DNA of 45,497 nucleotides from contig JANQPE010000031.1 in NCBI GenBank assembly GCA_028289565.1, forward strand, positions 1 through 45,497, read 5' to 3'. This stretch comes from Parerythrobacter sp. Its GTDB lineage: Bacteria; Pseudomonadota; Alphaproteobacteria; Sphingomonadales; Sphingomonadaceae. Under the pieces are notes generated by a model. It was given only the letters and a program-made list of their open reading frames with translations. It made no database searches and had not been told where the DNA came from. The position numbers and the translations under genes were made by a program. Positions 20,848-30,178 of the stretch are shown here, one piece after another; position 1 is the first letter of the stretch, and each line of letters starts with the position of its first letter.

Positions 20848-21437
20848 GGCTTGCGATAAACGAGGGTGAGGTTGTTCGCGGGCATTTCATGCCGGGCGGT
20901 TCTGGCGAAACCGGACGATACGCCCAATGCATCCACTCGATCAACATTGCGCAGGCCCCATTCCGGATTCCTGCGACGCAGATCGGCATCGAACGCATTG
21001 TTGGACGGAGCCGTCTCTACTTCGTCTTCGAAAAACGGTCCGTAAACGATCAGTGGTGCACCGGGTGGAAGCAGATGTGTCGCATTGCGAAACAGTCCCT
21101 CGGTCGCATCCCATTGGCTGATATGGATCATGTTCACGCATAACAGCGCATCGGCGCTTTCGATCGGCCATCGATCAGATGCCGCATCCAGCACGAACGG
21201 TTCGCACAGATTGGCCAGTCCGGCTTCCTCGCGCCAGGCCGCGACCGAATCCAGCGCCCTGCCATCCAGGTCGCTCGGCTGCCACGTCAGCCGAGGAAAG
21301 TGCCGCGCCATGAATACCGCGTGCTCGCCGGAACCGCTGGCCACTTCCAACACCAGTCCGGTGCCTGGCAGCTCCTGGTCCAATATTTTCGCCAGCGGCT
21401 CGCTATTGCGTGCTGTTGCCGGTGCATGACGCTTCAT
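20844..21437 (-). CDS. DUF938 family SAM-dependent methyltransferase-like protein
   Basis: MKRHAPATARNSEPLAKILDQELPGTGLVLEVASGSGEHAVFMA, typical DUF938. Confidence 0.9.
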   Translation of the reverse strand: MKRHAPATARNSEPLAKILDQELPGTGLVLEVASGSGEHAVFMARHFPRLTWQPSDLDGRALDSVAAWREEAGLANLCEPFVLDAASDRWPIESADALLCVNMIHISQWDATEGLFRNATHLLPPGAPLIVYGPFFEDEVETAPSNNAFDADLRRRNPEWGLRNVDRVDALGVSSGFARTARHEMPANNLTLVYRKP

Positions 21438-21444
21438 CTTACCG

Positions 21445-21897
21445 CTATTCCCAACGCCCCTGCTTGCGCGCACGTGCTTCGCGGATGATCAACCACACGA
21501 ACAAGCCAACCGGGCCAGCCATGAACGTTGCTAGAAGAATGGGTACCTGCAGGAGGCGCGAGAAACCCTTGCTATCCGCATCGCGTGCGATCCACAGGCC
21601 GACAAACAGGTCGAAGGCAAGGTAATGCGTCCATCCGATCACCGTTCCGCCTTGCGAGGCGAAGATCGACTGCACACCTTCCAGCGTGGTAAAATCGACT
21701 TGCGCGTCTCCCGGGCCGACAGCATCGAACATGCCCGTCATCAGACCGGTTATCCCGACCGTATAGACCAGGCACAGTAAACCGATACCGAGATAGAGGA
21801 CGAGGCTGAGCAGGAAGGGTTTGCGCGGAAGCAGGATCAATACTGCCCATGCCACCATTGCCAGCAGGTTTACCGCTCCGAATACCGTCTCCCACAT
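21445..21897 (-). CDS. ABA4-like (DUF4281) membrane protein
   Basis: GWTHYLAFDLFVGLWIARDADSKG plus PVGLFVWLIIREARARK, recognised as ABA4-like family. Confidence 0.8.
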   Translation of the reverse strand: MWETVFGAVNLLAMVAWAVLILLPRKPFLLSLVLYLGIGLLCLVYTVGITGLMTGMFDAVGPGDAQVDFTTLEGVQSIFASQGGTVIGWTHYLAFDLFVGLWIARDADSKGFSRLLQVPILLATFMAGPVGLFVWLIIREARARKQGRWE

Positions 21898-21912
21898 AGT
21901 ACACCCTTTGAT

Positions 21913-22611
21913 TCAATCCTGTTCTATCGGCTGCGGCAGACTGTTAGCTGCGCGCCTGATCGCATCGTAGTCGTGCTTGAAACGCCCACCCGCCTTGCGC
22001 ATCGCCAATGCGAGAATGGCATCGGCAATCCGGGTTACGGAAACCGAGCGGTAGCGGCGCCATGAGCCGTGGAGCAGCATATCCACTATCGGGCTGGCCA
22101 TGATTGCCAACCTCTCGCCGAACCGCCTGTCATCTTTCCGCGCGCCCCTCAACAGGCCGGGTTGCATGATGTCGAGCCGCTTGAAACCGATCTTGACAAG
22201 ATCGCGCTCGGCCTCTCCCTTGACGCGAAGGTAGAAGTTCTTCGCCATCGCGTCGGCTCCGACCGAACTGACGGCAATCATCCGCTCGACGCCCAGTTCC
22301 TGGGCCGCGCGGGCCGTATCGAGTACAAGGTCGTGATCCACGGCGCGAAAAGCGGCTTCGTCCTGTCCCGCCTTTTTCCAGGTCGTCCCGAGCGCACAGA
22401 CCAGGACATCGGGGCGGACAGCTTCGATCACTTCGCCCCATTTGGCCGGTTCGGCGACGAACATCTCCATACGCGCGCCACGGGGCAGCCTGCTTTCGCG
22501 CCGCGCGATGCCGACCAGCCGGACATCCTCCCGCCCGATAACGGCTTCGATCAGGGTTCGCCCGATCAATCCGGTCGCACCGACCAGGGCTATCCTCACC
22601 GGATCAGACAT
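21913..22611 (-). CDS. NAD(P)-binding Rossmann-fold protein (HTATIP2-like)
   Basis: IALVGATGLIGRTLIEAVI; central ISSVGAD-like region (MIAVSSVGADAMAKNFYLRVKGEAERDL). Confidence 0.85.
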   Translation of the reverse strand: MSDPVRIALVGATGLIGRTLIEAVIGREDVRLVGIARRESRLPRGARMEMFVAEPAKWGEVIEAVRPDVLVCALGTTWKKAGQDEAAFRAVDHDLVLDTARAAQELGVERMIAVSSVGADAMAKNFYLRVKGEAERDLVKIGFKRLDIMQPGLLRGARKDDRRFGERLAIMASPIVDMLLHGSWRRYRSVSVTRIADAILALAMRKAGGRFKHDYDAIRRAANSLPQPIEQD

Positions 22612-23767
22612 TGCTCAGCCGGTCCGGGGCCCGGCCATAGATACGGGTGCATTCGCGCATTGCATAACGGTCCGTCATGCCCGCGATGAAATCCGCGATG
22701 TGACGGCTGCGGGCCGGCTCTTCCGCCGGAAGCTTGTCTTGCCAGTCCCCAGGCAAAATGGTGTCGTCTTGTTCGTAAGCGGCGAACAACCTCGCCACGA
22801 CATCGCGGGCGCGATCGGCAGTCTCGAGCTGCTCCGGGTGGTAATAGAGTTTATCGTACATGAAACGCTTCAGCGTGCGTTCGTCGGCCTGCATTGCCGG
22901 CGAAAAACCGGCTGACATGCGATCCGCGGCACGCACTTCGTCGACCGAACCCATCCCGTTTGTCGCTCTACGCGCCTGTTCGATCACATCGTTCACCATC
23001 AAGCCGATCTGTCCGCGCACCAATTCGCGCAACTGGCGTTCACGTTCGGCATGGGGAAAGCTTTTTTCGACCTCACGCCACTGGCTTGCGACGAAATCTA
23101 GCGTCAGCAGCTCATCGAGTTCGAGAAAACCCGCTCGCAACCCGTCATCGATATCGTGGTTGTCGTAAGCGATATCGTCCGCAACCGCTGCAACCTGCGC
23201 CTCTAGCGAAGGGTATCTGTCCAGAGCGAGAGGAAACTCGGCATCGAGTTCTGCAAGAGCCCAATTGGGATCGGCAACCGGCCCGTTATGCTTGGCTAGG
23301 CCTTCGAGCGTGTCCCATGTCAGGTTCAATCCATCATGGTCGCAATACGGACTTTCGAGGCGCATCAGGATGCGCAGCGACTGCGCGTTGTGGTCGAAGC
23401 CCCCATACCGTTCCATTGCTTGTGCCAGTGCCTTTTCACCAGCATGGCCGAAGGGTGGATGACCAAGATCATGGGCAAGGCACAGCGCTTCGGTCAGGTC
23501 TTCGTCCAGTCCCAAGGCGCGGGCGATGACACGGCCGATCTGCGCGACTTCGAGGCTGTGCGTAAGCCTGGTACGATAATGATCGCCATCGGGCGCGATA
23601 AAGACCTGCGTCTTGGAACGCAGCCGGCGAAAGGCGATCGAGTGGATCACACGATCGCGGTCGCGTTGAAATTCGCTGCGCGGTCCGCGCGTACCATCCC
23701 GATTTTCATGAAATTCGCGCCCATGCGATATGGCGGAATCGGCAGCAAAGGCAGCACGGGTCATCAC
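22604..23767 (-). CDS. dgt: Deoxyguanosinetriphosphate triphosphohydrolase-like HD protein
   Basis: FRRLRSKTQVF, TRLTHSLEVAQIGR, LAHDLGHPPFGHAGEKAL, DDIAYDNHDIDDGLRAG. Confidence 0.93.
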   Translation of the reverse strand: MMTRAAFAADSAISHGREFHENRDGTRGPRSEFQRDRDRVIHSIAFRRLRSKTQVFIAPDGDHYRTRLTHSLEVAQIGRVIARALGLDEDLTEALCLAHDLGHPPFGHAGEKALAQAMERYGGFDHNAQSLRILMRLESPYCDHDGLNLTWDTLEGLAKHNGPVADPNWALAELDAEFPLALDRYPSLEAQVAAVADDIAYDNHDIDDGLRAGFLELDELLTLDFVASQWREVEKSFPHAERERQLRELVRGQIGLMVNDVIEQARRATNGMGSVDEVRAADRMSAGFSPAMQADERTLKRFMYDKLYYHPEQLETADRARDVVARLFAAYEQDDTILPGDWQDKLPAEEPARSRHIADFIAGMTDRYAMRECTRIYGRAPDRLSNV

Positions 23768-23803
23768 GCGCGCGGCTTAGGTGCTGTGTCTGTAAACCAC
23801 AAC

Positions 23804-24499
23804 CTAGGCGTCGCCGAAAATCCACTCCACCGCAGCCTCGCAATGGATCCGGGTGGAGTCGAAGATCGGCAGGACGTTGGCGTCGACATCGACCACCATG
23901 TCCAGCTCGGTGCAGGCGAGCACGATCGCCTTGGCCCCGTCTTGTTCCTTGCGGGTAATGATCGTCTTGAGTGCGCGCTGCGCATCGCGCGTCGCCTTGC
24001 CGACCATCAGCTCGTCGTAGATGATTGTGTCGAGCAACTCGACATTGACCATGTCCGGCGGAAACAGATCCACGCCGTGAGCCACCAGACGCTGACGGTA
24101 GAAATTCTCGGTCATGATATTGCGCGTACCAAGGAGCGCAGCGGTCTTCACACCCTTCTCCTTCATGCGTTCGCCAACGCATTCGGCGATATGCAGGATC
24201 GGAATATCGACCGCTTCCGCGACCTCGTCATAGACCTTGTGCATCGAATTGGCGCCGATAATCAACGCACCCGCACCGGCATCTTCAAGCCGCTTGGCGG
24301 AACGGGAAAGCACGCCTGCCGCACGTTGCCAGTCGTCATTCTCGCGCAAACCGTACAGCTCGCGGAAATCGAGGCTTTCGATAAGCATCGGGGCGCTCGC
24401 CATCGGGGCCGAACGCTTCTGCACATAGCGATTGATGCATTCGTAATAGGTCAGGGTCGAGGCCCAGCTCATCCCTCCTATCAACCCCAGCTTGCGCAC
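23804..24499 (-). CDS. Aspartate/glutamate racemase family protein
   Basis: MRKLGLIGGMSWASTLTYYE, IIGANSMHKVYDEV, VLACTELDMVVDVD. Confidence 0.9.
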   Translation of the reverse strand: MRKLGLIGGMSWASTLTYYECINRYVQKRSAPMASAPMLIESLDFRELYGLRENDDWQRAAGVLSRSAKRLEDAGAGALIIGANSMHKVYDEVAEAVDIPILHIAECVGERMKEKGVKTAALLGTRNIMTENFYRQRLVAHGVDLFPPDMVNVELLDTIIYDELMVGKATRDAQRALKTIITRKEQDGAKAIVLACTELDMVVDVDANVLPIFDSTRIHCEAAVEWIFGDA

Positions 24500-24572
24500 A
24501 TCAGCCCCCGCTCCGTTGGGACGCGAATCCCGTGCCGCATCCGCGACAGCCTTAGCACAATGTATGAAGAAT

Positions 24573-25538
24573 CTAGCCTGTTCCGCTGCTTAACGGCAAT
24601 TCGTCGAGCCAATCGCGCAAATCGGCCACACTGCGGTCAGGCGCCTCTTCCATCGGAAGATGGCCGATGCCCGGATAGGAAATCAGGGTCGCTTGAGGCA
24701 GTACGTCTGCATACCACCGCGCGGCCTCAAGCGGAACGAGCGCATCCTCCTCACCCCACATCAGCAATGTCGGGACGCTCAAATTTCCCATCACCTCCTT
24801 AGAATAGACGACACGCGGCGTATTGAAGCGATCCACTGTCGCCCTGCGATTGCCCGGATAGCGGAGCAATTCCCAATAGCGATCCACGGTTTCTTCGGTG
24901 ACTATCGCCCGGTTCGAAACGCTTTGCTCGTAACTACGCTTGACGAGCGAGCGCGGTGTAATCTGCGTGATGAGAGTGTTGAGCACCGGCGTTGCAGCGA
25001 TCGTGAAACCGATATTGCCGCCCCCGTTTTCACGCCGGATCGGCGCCCCGCTGGCATCGACGAGCACCAACCCAGCCAGCCTTTCCGGATGTTCGAGCGC
25101 ATATCCGGCCGAAATCCAGCCCCCCATCGAGTTGCCAGCCAGCACGAAACGCTCCAACTTGAGCGTGTCGGCCACCTGATCGACCATCTCGACGAAGCTC
25201 GCGAGTTCGTAATTCGCGTCAAGTGCCGGGCCTGTCAGCCCATGGCCAATCTGATCGTAGCGAATGACACGATATTCGCCGCGCAGCCGCTCGGCCCAGG
25301 CTTCCCAGGTGTGCAGGTCGCTGCTCGACCCATGCAGCAGGACGATCGCGGGCGCATCACGCGGGCCTTCGTCGCGCAGATGAACGGTGAGACCGTCATC
25401 CAGTTCGACGAATTGCGACGGCGCAACCCCATATTTTGCACGCATTTCTTCCGGATCGGTATCGGGGGTGCGGAATACCAGGAAAGCGATAATCGCCAGC
25501 GTCGCGACAACGGCCAGGACCTTCGCCAAGCGCTTCAT
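24573..25538 (-). CDS. Alpha/beta hydrolase, membrane-anchored or exported
   Basis: N-terminal hydrophobic anchor MKRLAKVLAVVATLAIIAFLVF; VLLHGSSSDLHTW, LAGNSMGGW nucleophile elbow, PGIGHLPMEEAP. Confidence 0.9.
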   Translation of the reverse strand: MKRLAKVLAVVATLAIIAFLVFRTPDTDPEEMRAKYGVAPSQFVELDDGLTVHLRDEGPRDAPAIVLLHGSSSDLHTWEAWAERLRGEYRVIRYDQIGHGLTGPALDANYELASFVEMVDQVADTLKLERFVLAGNSMGGWISAGYALEHPERLAGLVLVDASGAPIRRENGGGNIGFTIAATPVLNTLITQITPRSLVKRSYEQSVSNRAIVTEETVDRYWELLRYPGNRRATVDRFNTPRVVYSKEVMGNLSVPTLLMWGEEDALVPLEAARWYADVLPQATLISYPGIGHLPMEEAPDRSVADLRDWLDELPLSSGTG

Positions 25539-26557
25539 CGATCCATCCCGGCAATCCACCGCTCGACCGCTGCAACACCATCCTTGTCAACCGTTGCCTT
25601 GCCCAGTTCAGGCATCGCGACACCGGATTCTATGCTGTTCATCCGATGCACCATGATCGAATTGTCCGGGTCGCCGGGTACGATGCTGAATTCCAGCCCG
25701 CCCGAGCCGCGCCCGGCCGCAACCGGGCGCTTGAGCACTCCGATCGCAATCGGGTCGGTCTGCTCCCATCGCAGGTCGAGTCCGCTATTGGAGGCCATTG
25801 CGCCCGGTCGGTGGCAATGCGCGCAATTGACGTCGAGATAAGCTCGCGCCGCAGCCTCGATATCGGTATGTTCCCGATCCGCCCAGACCGGCAGCCGTTC
25901 GGCAAGTCCTGGCGCTGCGTCGAGCCAGCCGCGTTCCGCAAAACCGGCTAGCCATTCGGCGGACAGGTTGCGCGCCCTGGGGCCGAGCAGCACGACTTCA
26001 TCATCGAGTCCGTGGCATTCCTTGCATTGGTTCTTGTTCGGAATGCGATAGGAGATTTCCTCGCCGCCGGGCGTGGTTATCGGCAGGCGCGCACCGGCAA
26101 TGGCCAACAGGGCATCGGTCTGTTCCTTATTCCACTTGTACGGCAACGCGATCCAGCCATCGGCACGGTGGAGCAGCACGCGCGTTTCGATCAATCGCCG
26201 CTTGTCGCCCTCACCGAAGGCGAAGGTCTTGATCAGGGCCGAGCCGACCGGAAATTTCAGTAATCCCTCGCCGTTGGCCTCCGCCTTGGTGCCTTCCGGC
26301 ATGTAGATGAAACGCAGCTTTTCCGCGCCATCGGAATAGAGCGGCGTGTTCAATTCGTAGGGGTGTACGCCCCACGCGGGAGTCTGCACCGCCGGATCGA
26401 GGAAGAAACCGAATTCGCCGAGTGTGCGCGGCAGGCGATCCTCGATAATCGCCTGATCGTTGACTTTCAACTCATCGAGCACCGTCGCCTGGACGGCAAT
26501 CGCGCTACCGAGTGCCAGTGCCGCTCCGAGCAACCAGGAAATGCCGCCCTGCTTCAT
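25535..26557 (-). CDS. Diheme c-type cytochrome, SO2930/HNE_0200-like
   Basis: Signal-like N-terminus; two heme motifs CKECH and CAHCH; ATGA overlaps on both sides. Confidence 0.85.
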   Translation of the reverse strand: MKQGGISWLLGAALALGSAIAVQATVLDELKVNDQAIIEDRLPRTLGEFGFFLDPAVQTPAWGVHPYELNTPLYSDGAEKLRFIYMPEGTKAEANGEGLLKFPVGSALIKTFAFGEGDKRRLIETRVLLHRADGWIALPYKWNKEQTDALLAIAGARLPITTPGGEEISYRIPNKNQCKECHGLDDEVVLLGPRARNLSAEWLAGFAERGWLDAAPGLAERLPVWADREHTDIEAAARAYLDVNCAHCHRPGAMASNSGLDLRWEQTDPIAIGVLKRPVAAGRGSGGLEFSIVPGDPDNSIMVHRMNSIESGVAMPELGKATVDKDGVAAVERWIAGMDR

Positions 26558-27756
26558 TGCTTGACGACCGCCTCCATCGCCTCGGGCAGCACGATCGGCT
26601 CGAGAATAGGTTTCCTGCTGCCATCTCCGGACAGATCGACGATCCCCGGTCTCGCTTCCGTGAACGGTTGCGCAGGCCTGGTGAAACCGAGCGAAAGGAC
26701 CGGCACCTCGTCCTGTACCACGATATCCGTCCCGTTGCCGTCATGGGTGACCGGCGGGATCGTCCCGCCCATGGCCGCTGCCAGCAGCTCCGCCCCATCG
26801 AAGGCCGGGTTGTAGCCCGCGCGCCCCTGGATGTTTCGCGTGATCAGCACGTTGACAGGCAACGGGTTGTAGTCCTCGTCGCTCGTCTCATTGGGATAGC
26901 CGACGATCAGGATGTTGCCGGTCGCATTCTCGGCGAAGACGTTCTCGAACACCTCGACATTGTAATGGCTCATGACCATCACGCCCATGCCGGTCGGCAC
27001 TTCGGCAACGATATTGCCCTCCGGCGCGAAATTGGGCGTGTTGTTGTCGACCACGATATTCCGGAACACGCGGACATCGCGCCCGCCCTGCTTGGGAATA
27101 TCGGGCAGGTCGAATACCAGGATGCCTCCGGTATTGTTGACCGCCAGGTTGTTGTAGACGTCCGCGCCGTAGCTGTTCTCGATCTCGATCCCGGCGACAT
27201 TGTATTTCGCCACCGAATTGCGGACGATGATGTTTTCCGACTGGCCGACATAGATACCGGCATCCGACGAACCGATCGTCGTGACAGTGTCGACCAGAAC
27301 ATTCGTGCTTTCGACCGGATAGATCGCATAGGCGCCGTTTTCGGGATGCGGTCCACGGGTCCATTCCACTCGAATCTTGTAATAGACGATATTGTCGGCA
27401 CCCTTGGACTTGATCCCGTCGCCCTTGCTGTCCTCGACCCCGAATTCGCGCAGCACGACATTGTCGCTGGTGACCAGCAGGCCTTCGCCCGCATCCATCT
27501 GGTTCGAGAAGTCGAGCACCGTCTGATCCATCCCGGCCCCGCGCACGGTTACGCCATCGACATCGAGGCTGAGCCCGTCGGTCAGCTCGAACCGGCCGGC
27601 ACCGAGCACGATCTCGTCGCCCGGCTCGGCCAGGATCAGCGCTTCCTGCAACCGCTCCTGCGCACCCCCGCCCGGTGCGACGGTATGCGTTTCGGCAGCA
27701 AGCGGCATGGCAGCGGCAATCAGCGCAGTCGCACAGAGCAGGTTCAGTTTGGTCAT
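26554..27756 (-). CDS. Secreted parallel beta-helix repeat protein
   Basis: Start MTKLNLLCATALIAAAMPLAAETHTV; repeated N-I-x-V-R-N-type coils (ENIIVRNSVAKYNVAGIEIENSYGADVYNNLAVNNTGGILVFD). Confidence 0.85.
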   Translation of the reverse strand: MTKLNLLCATALIAAAMPLAAETHTVAPGGGAQERLQEALILAEPGDEIVLGAGRFELTDGLSLDVDGVTVRGAGMDQTVLDFSNQMDAGEGLLVTSDNVVLREFGVEDSKGDGIKSKGADNIVYYKIRVEWTRGPHPENGAYAIYPVESTNVLVDTVTTIGSSDAGIYVGQSENIIVRNSVAKYNVAGIEIENSYGADVYNNLAVNNTGGILVFDLPDIPKQGGRDVRVFRNIVVDNNTPNFAPEGNIVAEVPTGMGVMVMSHYNVEVFENVFAENATGNILIVGYPNETSDEDYNPLPVNVLITRNIQGRAGYNPAFDGAELLAAAMGGTIPPVTHDGNGTDIVVQDEVPVLSLGFTRPAQPFTEARPGIVDLSGDGSRKPILEPIVLPEAMEAVVKQ

Positions 27757-27856
27757 GGCATAGTCTCCCTCTTGCCTTCCATTGTGCGTCAATATCAATT
27801 TGAAACCAAGTGCGGTATTCATGCGAACAAGGAAGGGAAACGATGAGAGGACCTTC

Positions 27857-28276
27857 ATGCGATTTCCAATATTCACCCTAGCTGCCGTCACGACCGCCGC
27901 CATGATGGCCGCACCTGCGACCGCCGCGCCTGCCTCAATCGCCGGCAAGTGGAAAACCGACGACGGCAAGTCGATCATCAGCATATACAAATGCGGAACT
28001 GCCATGTGCGGCAAGATCGACCGCTTCCTGGTCCCGGAGCCGGTCGGCGGTGCCCGCGATACGGAAAACCCCGACAAGGCCAAGCGCAGTCGCAAATTGC
28101 TCGGCCTGCGTATCTTCTGGAACCTGAAACCCGACCGCAACAGCTTCGAAGGCAAGGGCTACAGCCCCGAGGACGGTCGCTATTTCAACGCCGATATCCG
28201 GCGCGAAGGAAACAGATTGAAGGTGAAAGGCTGCGTTTTGGTGTTCTGCCGCTCGGTCTATTTCACCAGGGCGTAG
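27857..28276 (+). CDS. DUF2147 domain secreted protein
   Basis: Signal peptide MRFPIFTLAAVTTAAMMAAPATAAPA; GKWKTDDGKSIISIYKCGTAMCGKI; GYSPEDGRYFNADI. Confidence 0.88.
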   Translation: MRFPIFTLAAVTTAAMMAAPATAAPASIAGKWKTDDGKSIISIYKCGTAMCGKIDRFLVPEPVGGARDTENPDKAKRSRKLLGLRIFWNLKPDRNSFEGKGYSPEDGRYFNADIRREGNRLKVKGCVLVFCRSVYFTRA

Positions 28277-28282
28277 GCAGAC

Positions 28283-28600
28283 CTAGCCCAGCCCGACGGC
28301 GCATAGTCCGGCCGAACTTGCCGTGACCGCGATCGCTTCGGCATCGCCGACGCGGCGCACGCGCTCGACATATTCGTGCAAGGTCACTGGCTTGTCTCGT
28401 TCCCCCTCGCGCGCCTTCAACCCTTCGAGCTTGCGCAACTGGGCAATGGTCAGGCGGTCGACCATCCGTTCGGCCATGCATCTCGCATTGCGCTCCGACA
28501 GGCCGGCATCGAGCAATGCGGATTCGACCCGGCTTTCGGCAATCCGTTCGATGCATCCGGCAAACAGGAACGCCAGCAGCAGCGGCAGGGCAACACGCAT
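28283..28600 (-). CDS. Small putative lipoprotein
   Basis: MRVALPLLLAFLFAGCIER with lipobox FAGC; 105 aa. Confidence 0.65.
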   Translation of the reverse strand: MRVALPLLLAFLFAGCIERIAESRVESALLDAGLSERNARCMAERMVDRLTIAQLRKLEGLKAREGERDKPVTLHEYVERVRRVGDAEAIAVTASSAGLCAVGLG

Positions 28601-28612
28601 CGGCCGAGCACC

Positions 28613-30178
28613 CTAGTCCAGCGCTTTCACGATCTCCTCAACCATCTTCTTGGCATCGGAGAGCAGCATCATGGTCTGGTCCATGTAGAACACGTCGTTA
28701 TCAACGCCCGCATAGCCCACGCCGCCCATGCTACGTTTGATGAAGAAGACCTGCTTGGCCTTGTCGACATCGAACACGGGCATGCCGTAGATCGGGCTGG
28801 TCTTGTCGGTCTTCGCCGCCGGGTTCACCACGTCGTTCGCGCCGATGATGAAAGCCACATCGGCCTGCGCGAATTCGCCGTTGATGTCCTCCAGTTCGAA
28901 CACCTTGTCGTAAGGCACGTTCGCCTCGGCCAGCAGCACGTTCATATGGCCAGGCATGCGGCCCGCGACCGGGTGGATCGCGAATTTCACATCCACACCC
29001 TTTTCCTCGAGCAGCTCGGTCATCTCGCGCAGCGCATGCTGCGCCTGCGCCACCGCCATGCCGTAGCCGGGAATGACGATGACCTTCTCGGCCTGTTCGA
29101 GCATGAAGGCGGCATCGTCAGCACTGCCCTGCTTGTAGGGGCGCTGCTCGCCACCTCCGCCGCCGGTTGTCGCGTCGTCCGCGCCAAAGCCGCCGGCAAT
29201 CACCGAAATGAAGCTGCGGTTCATCGCCCGGCACATGATGTAGCTGAGGATCGCACCCGACGCGCCGACCAACGCGCCGGTGATGATCATCGCGGTGTTG
29301 CCGAGCGTGAAGCCCATCGCCGCCGCGGCCCAGCCGGAATAGGAATTCAGCATCGACACCACCACCGGCATGTCCGCCCCGCCGATCGGGATGATGAGCA
29401 GGAAACCGATGACGAAGGCTGCTACGACAATGGCCCAGAACAGCCACCCCTCGCCCGGCCCGCCTTCGGGTGACAGCGCATAGGCCGCTGTCCCGATCAG
29501 GATCGCCGCGAGTGTCCCCAGATTGATGACATGGCGTGCCGGTAGCAGGATCGGCGCGCCCGACATATTGCCGTTGAGCTTGGCGAAGGCGATCACCGAA
29601 CCCGAGAAGGTGATCGCACCGATCGCCGCGCCCAGCGCCATCTCCACCCTGCTGACGGTGAGAATCTGCCCCGCCGCATCGAGAATCCCGAACGCGCCGG
29701 GATTGAGGAAGGCTGCAAGCGCGACCAGCACAGCGGCCATGCCGACCAACGAATGAAACGCCGCCACCAATTGTGGCATGGCGGTCATCGCGATACGGCG
29801 GGCGATAGTGAAACCGATCAAACCACCGATGACGATTGCAATTCCTATCTCCGGCAGACTCGCGACATCGTGCGTCACCAGCGTCGTCACCACCGCGATC
29901 AGCATGCCCAGCATGCCGAAGCGGTTGCCCGCGCGGCTCGTGGTCGGACTCGACAGCCCGCGCAGAGCAAGGATGAAGCAGACGCCCGCCACGAGATAAG
30001 CGAGAGCGACCCACGGGTTTACCGCTTCGCCTGCAGCGGCATGGGCAGGTACCGCCCACATCGTCATCCCAGCGAAAACCGGGATCGCTGTCCACCTGGC
30101 TCGGAGCGTGTCGAGAACGGCCCCAGCTTTCGCTGGGATGACGATACTGGCTAAGACGAGAGAGAGAAGCGAGCCCAT
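28613..30178 (-). CDS. pntB: NAD(P) transhydrogenase subunit beta
   Basis: GYGMAVAQAQHALREMTELLEEKGVDVKFAIHPVAGRMPGHMNVLLAEANVPYDKVFELEDIN; start at 30178 overlaps the preceding stop (ATGA); alternative starts at 30067 and 30061. Confidence 0.95.
   Translation of the reverse strand: MGSLLSLVLASIVIPAKAGAVLDTLRARWTAIPVFAGMTMWAVPAHAAAGEAVNPWVALAYLVAGVCFILALRGLSSPTTSRAGNRFGMLGMLIAVVTTLVTHDVASLPEIGIAIVIGGLIGFTIARRIAMTAMPQLVAAFHSLVGMAAVLVALAAFLNPGAFGILDAAGQILTVSRVEMALGAAIGAITFSGSVIAFAKLNGNMSGAPILLPARHVINLGTLAAILIGTAAYALSPEGGPGEGWLFWAIVVAAFVIGFLLIIPIGGADMPVVVSMLNSYSGWAAAAMGFTLGNTAMIITGALVGASGAILSYIMCRAMNRSFISVIAGGFGADDATTGGGGGEQRPYKQGSADDAAFMLEQAEKVIVIPGYGMAVAQAQHALREMTELLEEKGVDVKFAIHPVAGRMPGHMNVLLAEANVPYDKVFELEDINGEFAQADVAFIIGANDVVNPAAKTDKTSPIYGMPVFDVDKAKQVFFIKRSMGGVGYAGVDNDVFYMDQTMMLLSDAKKMVEEIVKALD
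30060..30145. repeat. Palindromic REP-like element at the 5' end of pntB
   Basis: Perfect 18-nt inverted arms ATCGTCATCCCAGCGAAA (30060-30077) and TTTCGCTGGGATGACGAT (30128-30145). Confidence 0.85.

Noticed and set aside
26512-27846. 444-aa ORF antisense to the beta-helix gene
   Set aside because: Periodic Ile/Asp/Val pattern reflects the repeat structure on the other strand.
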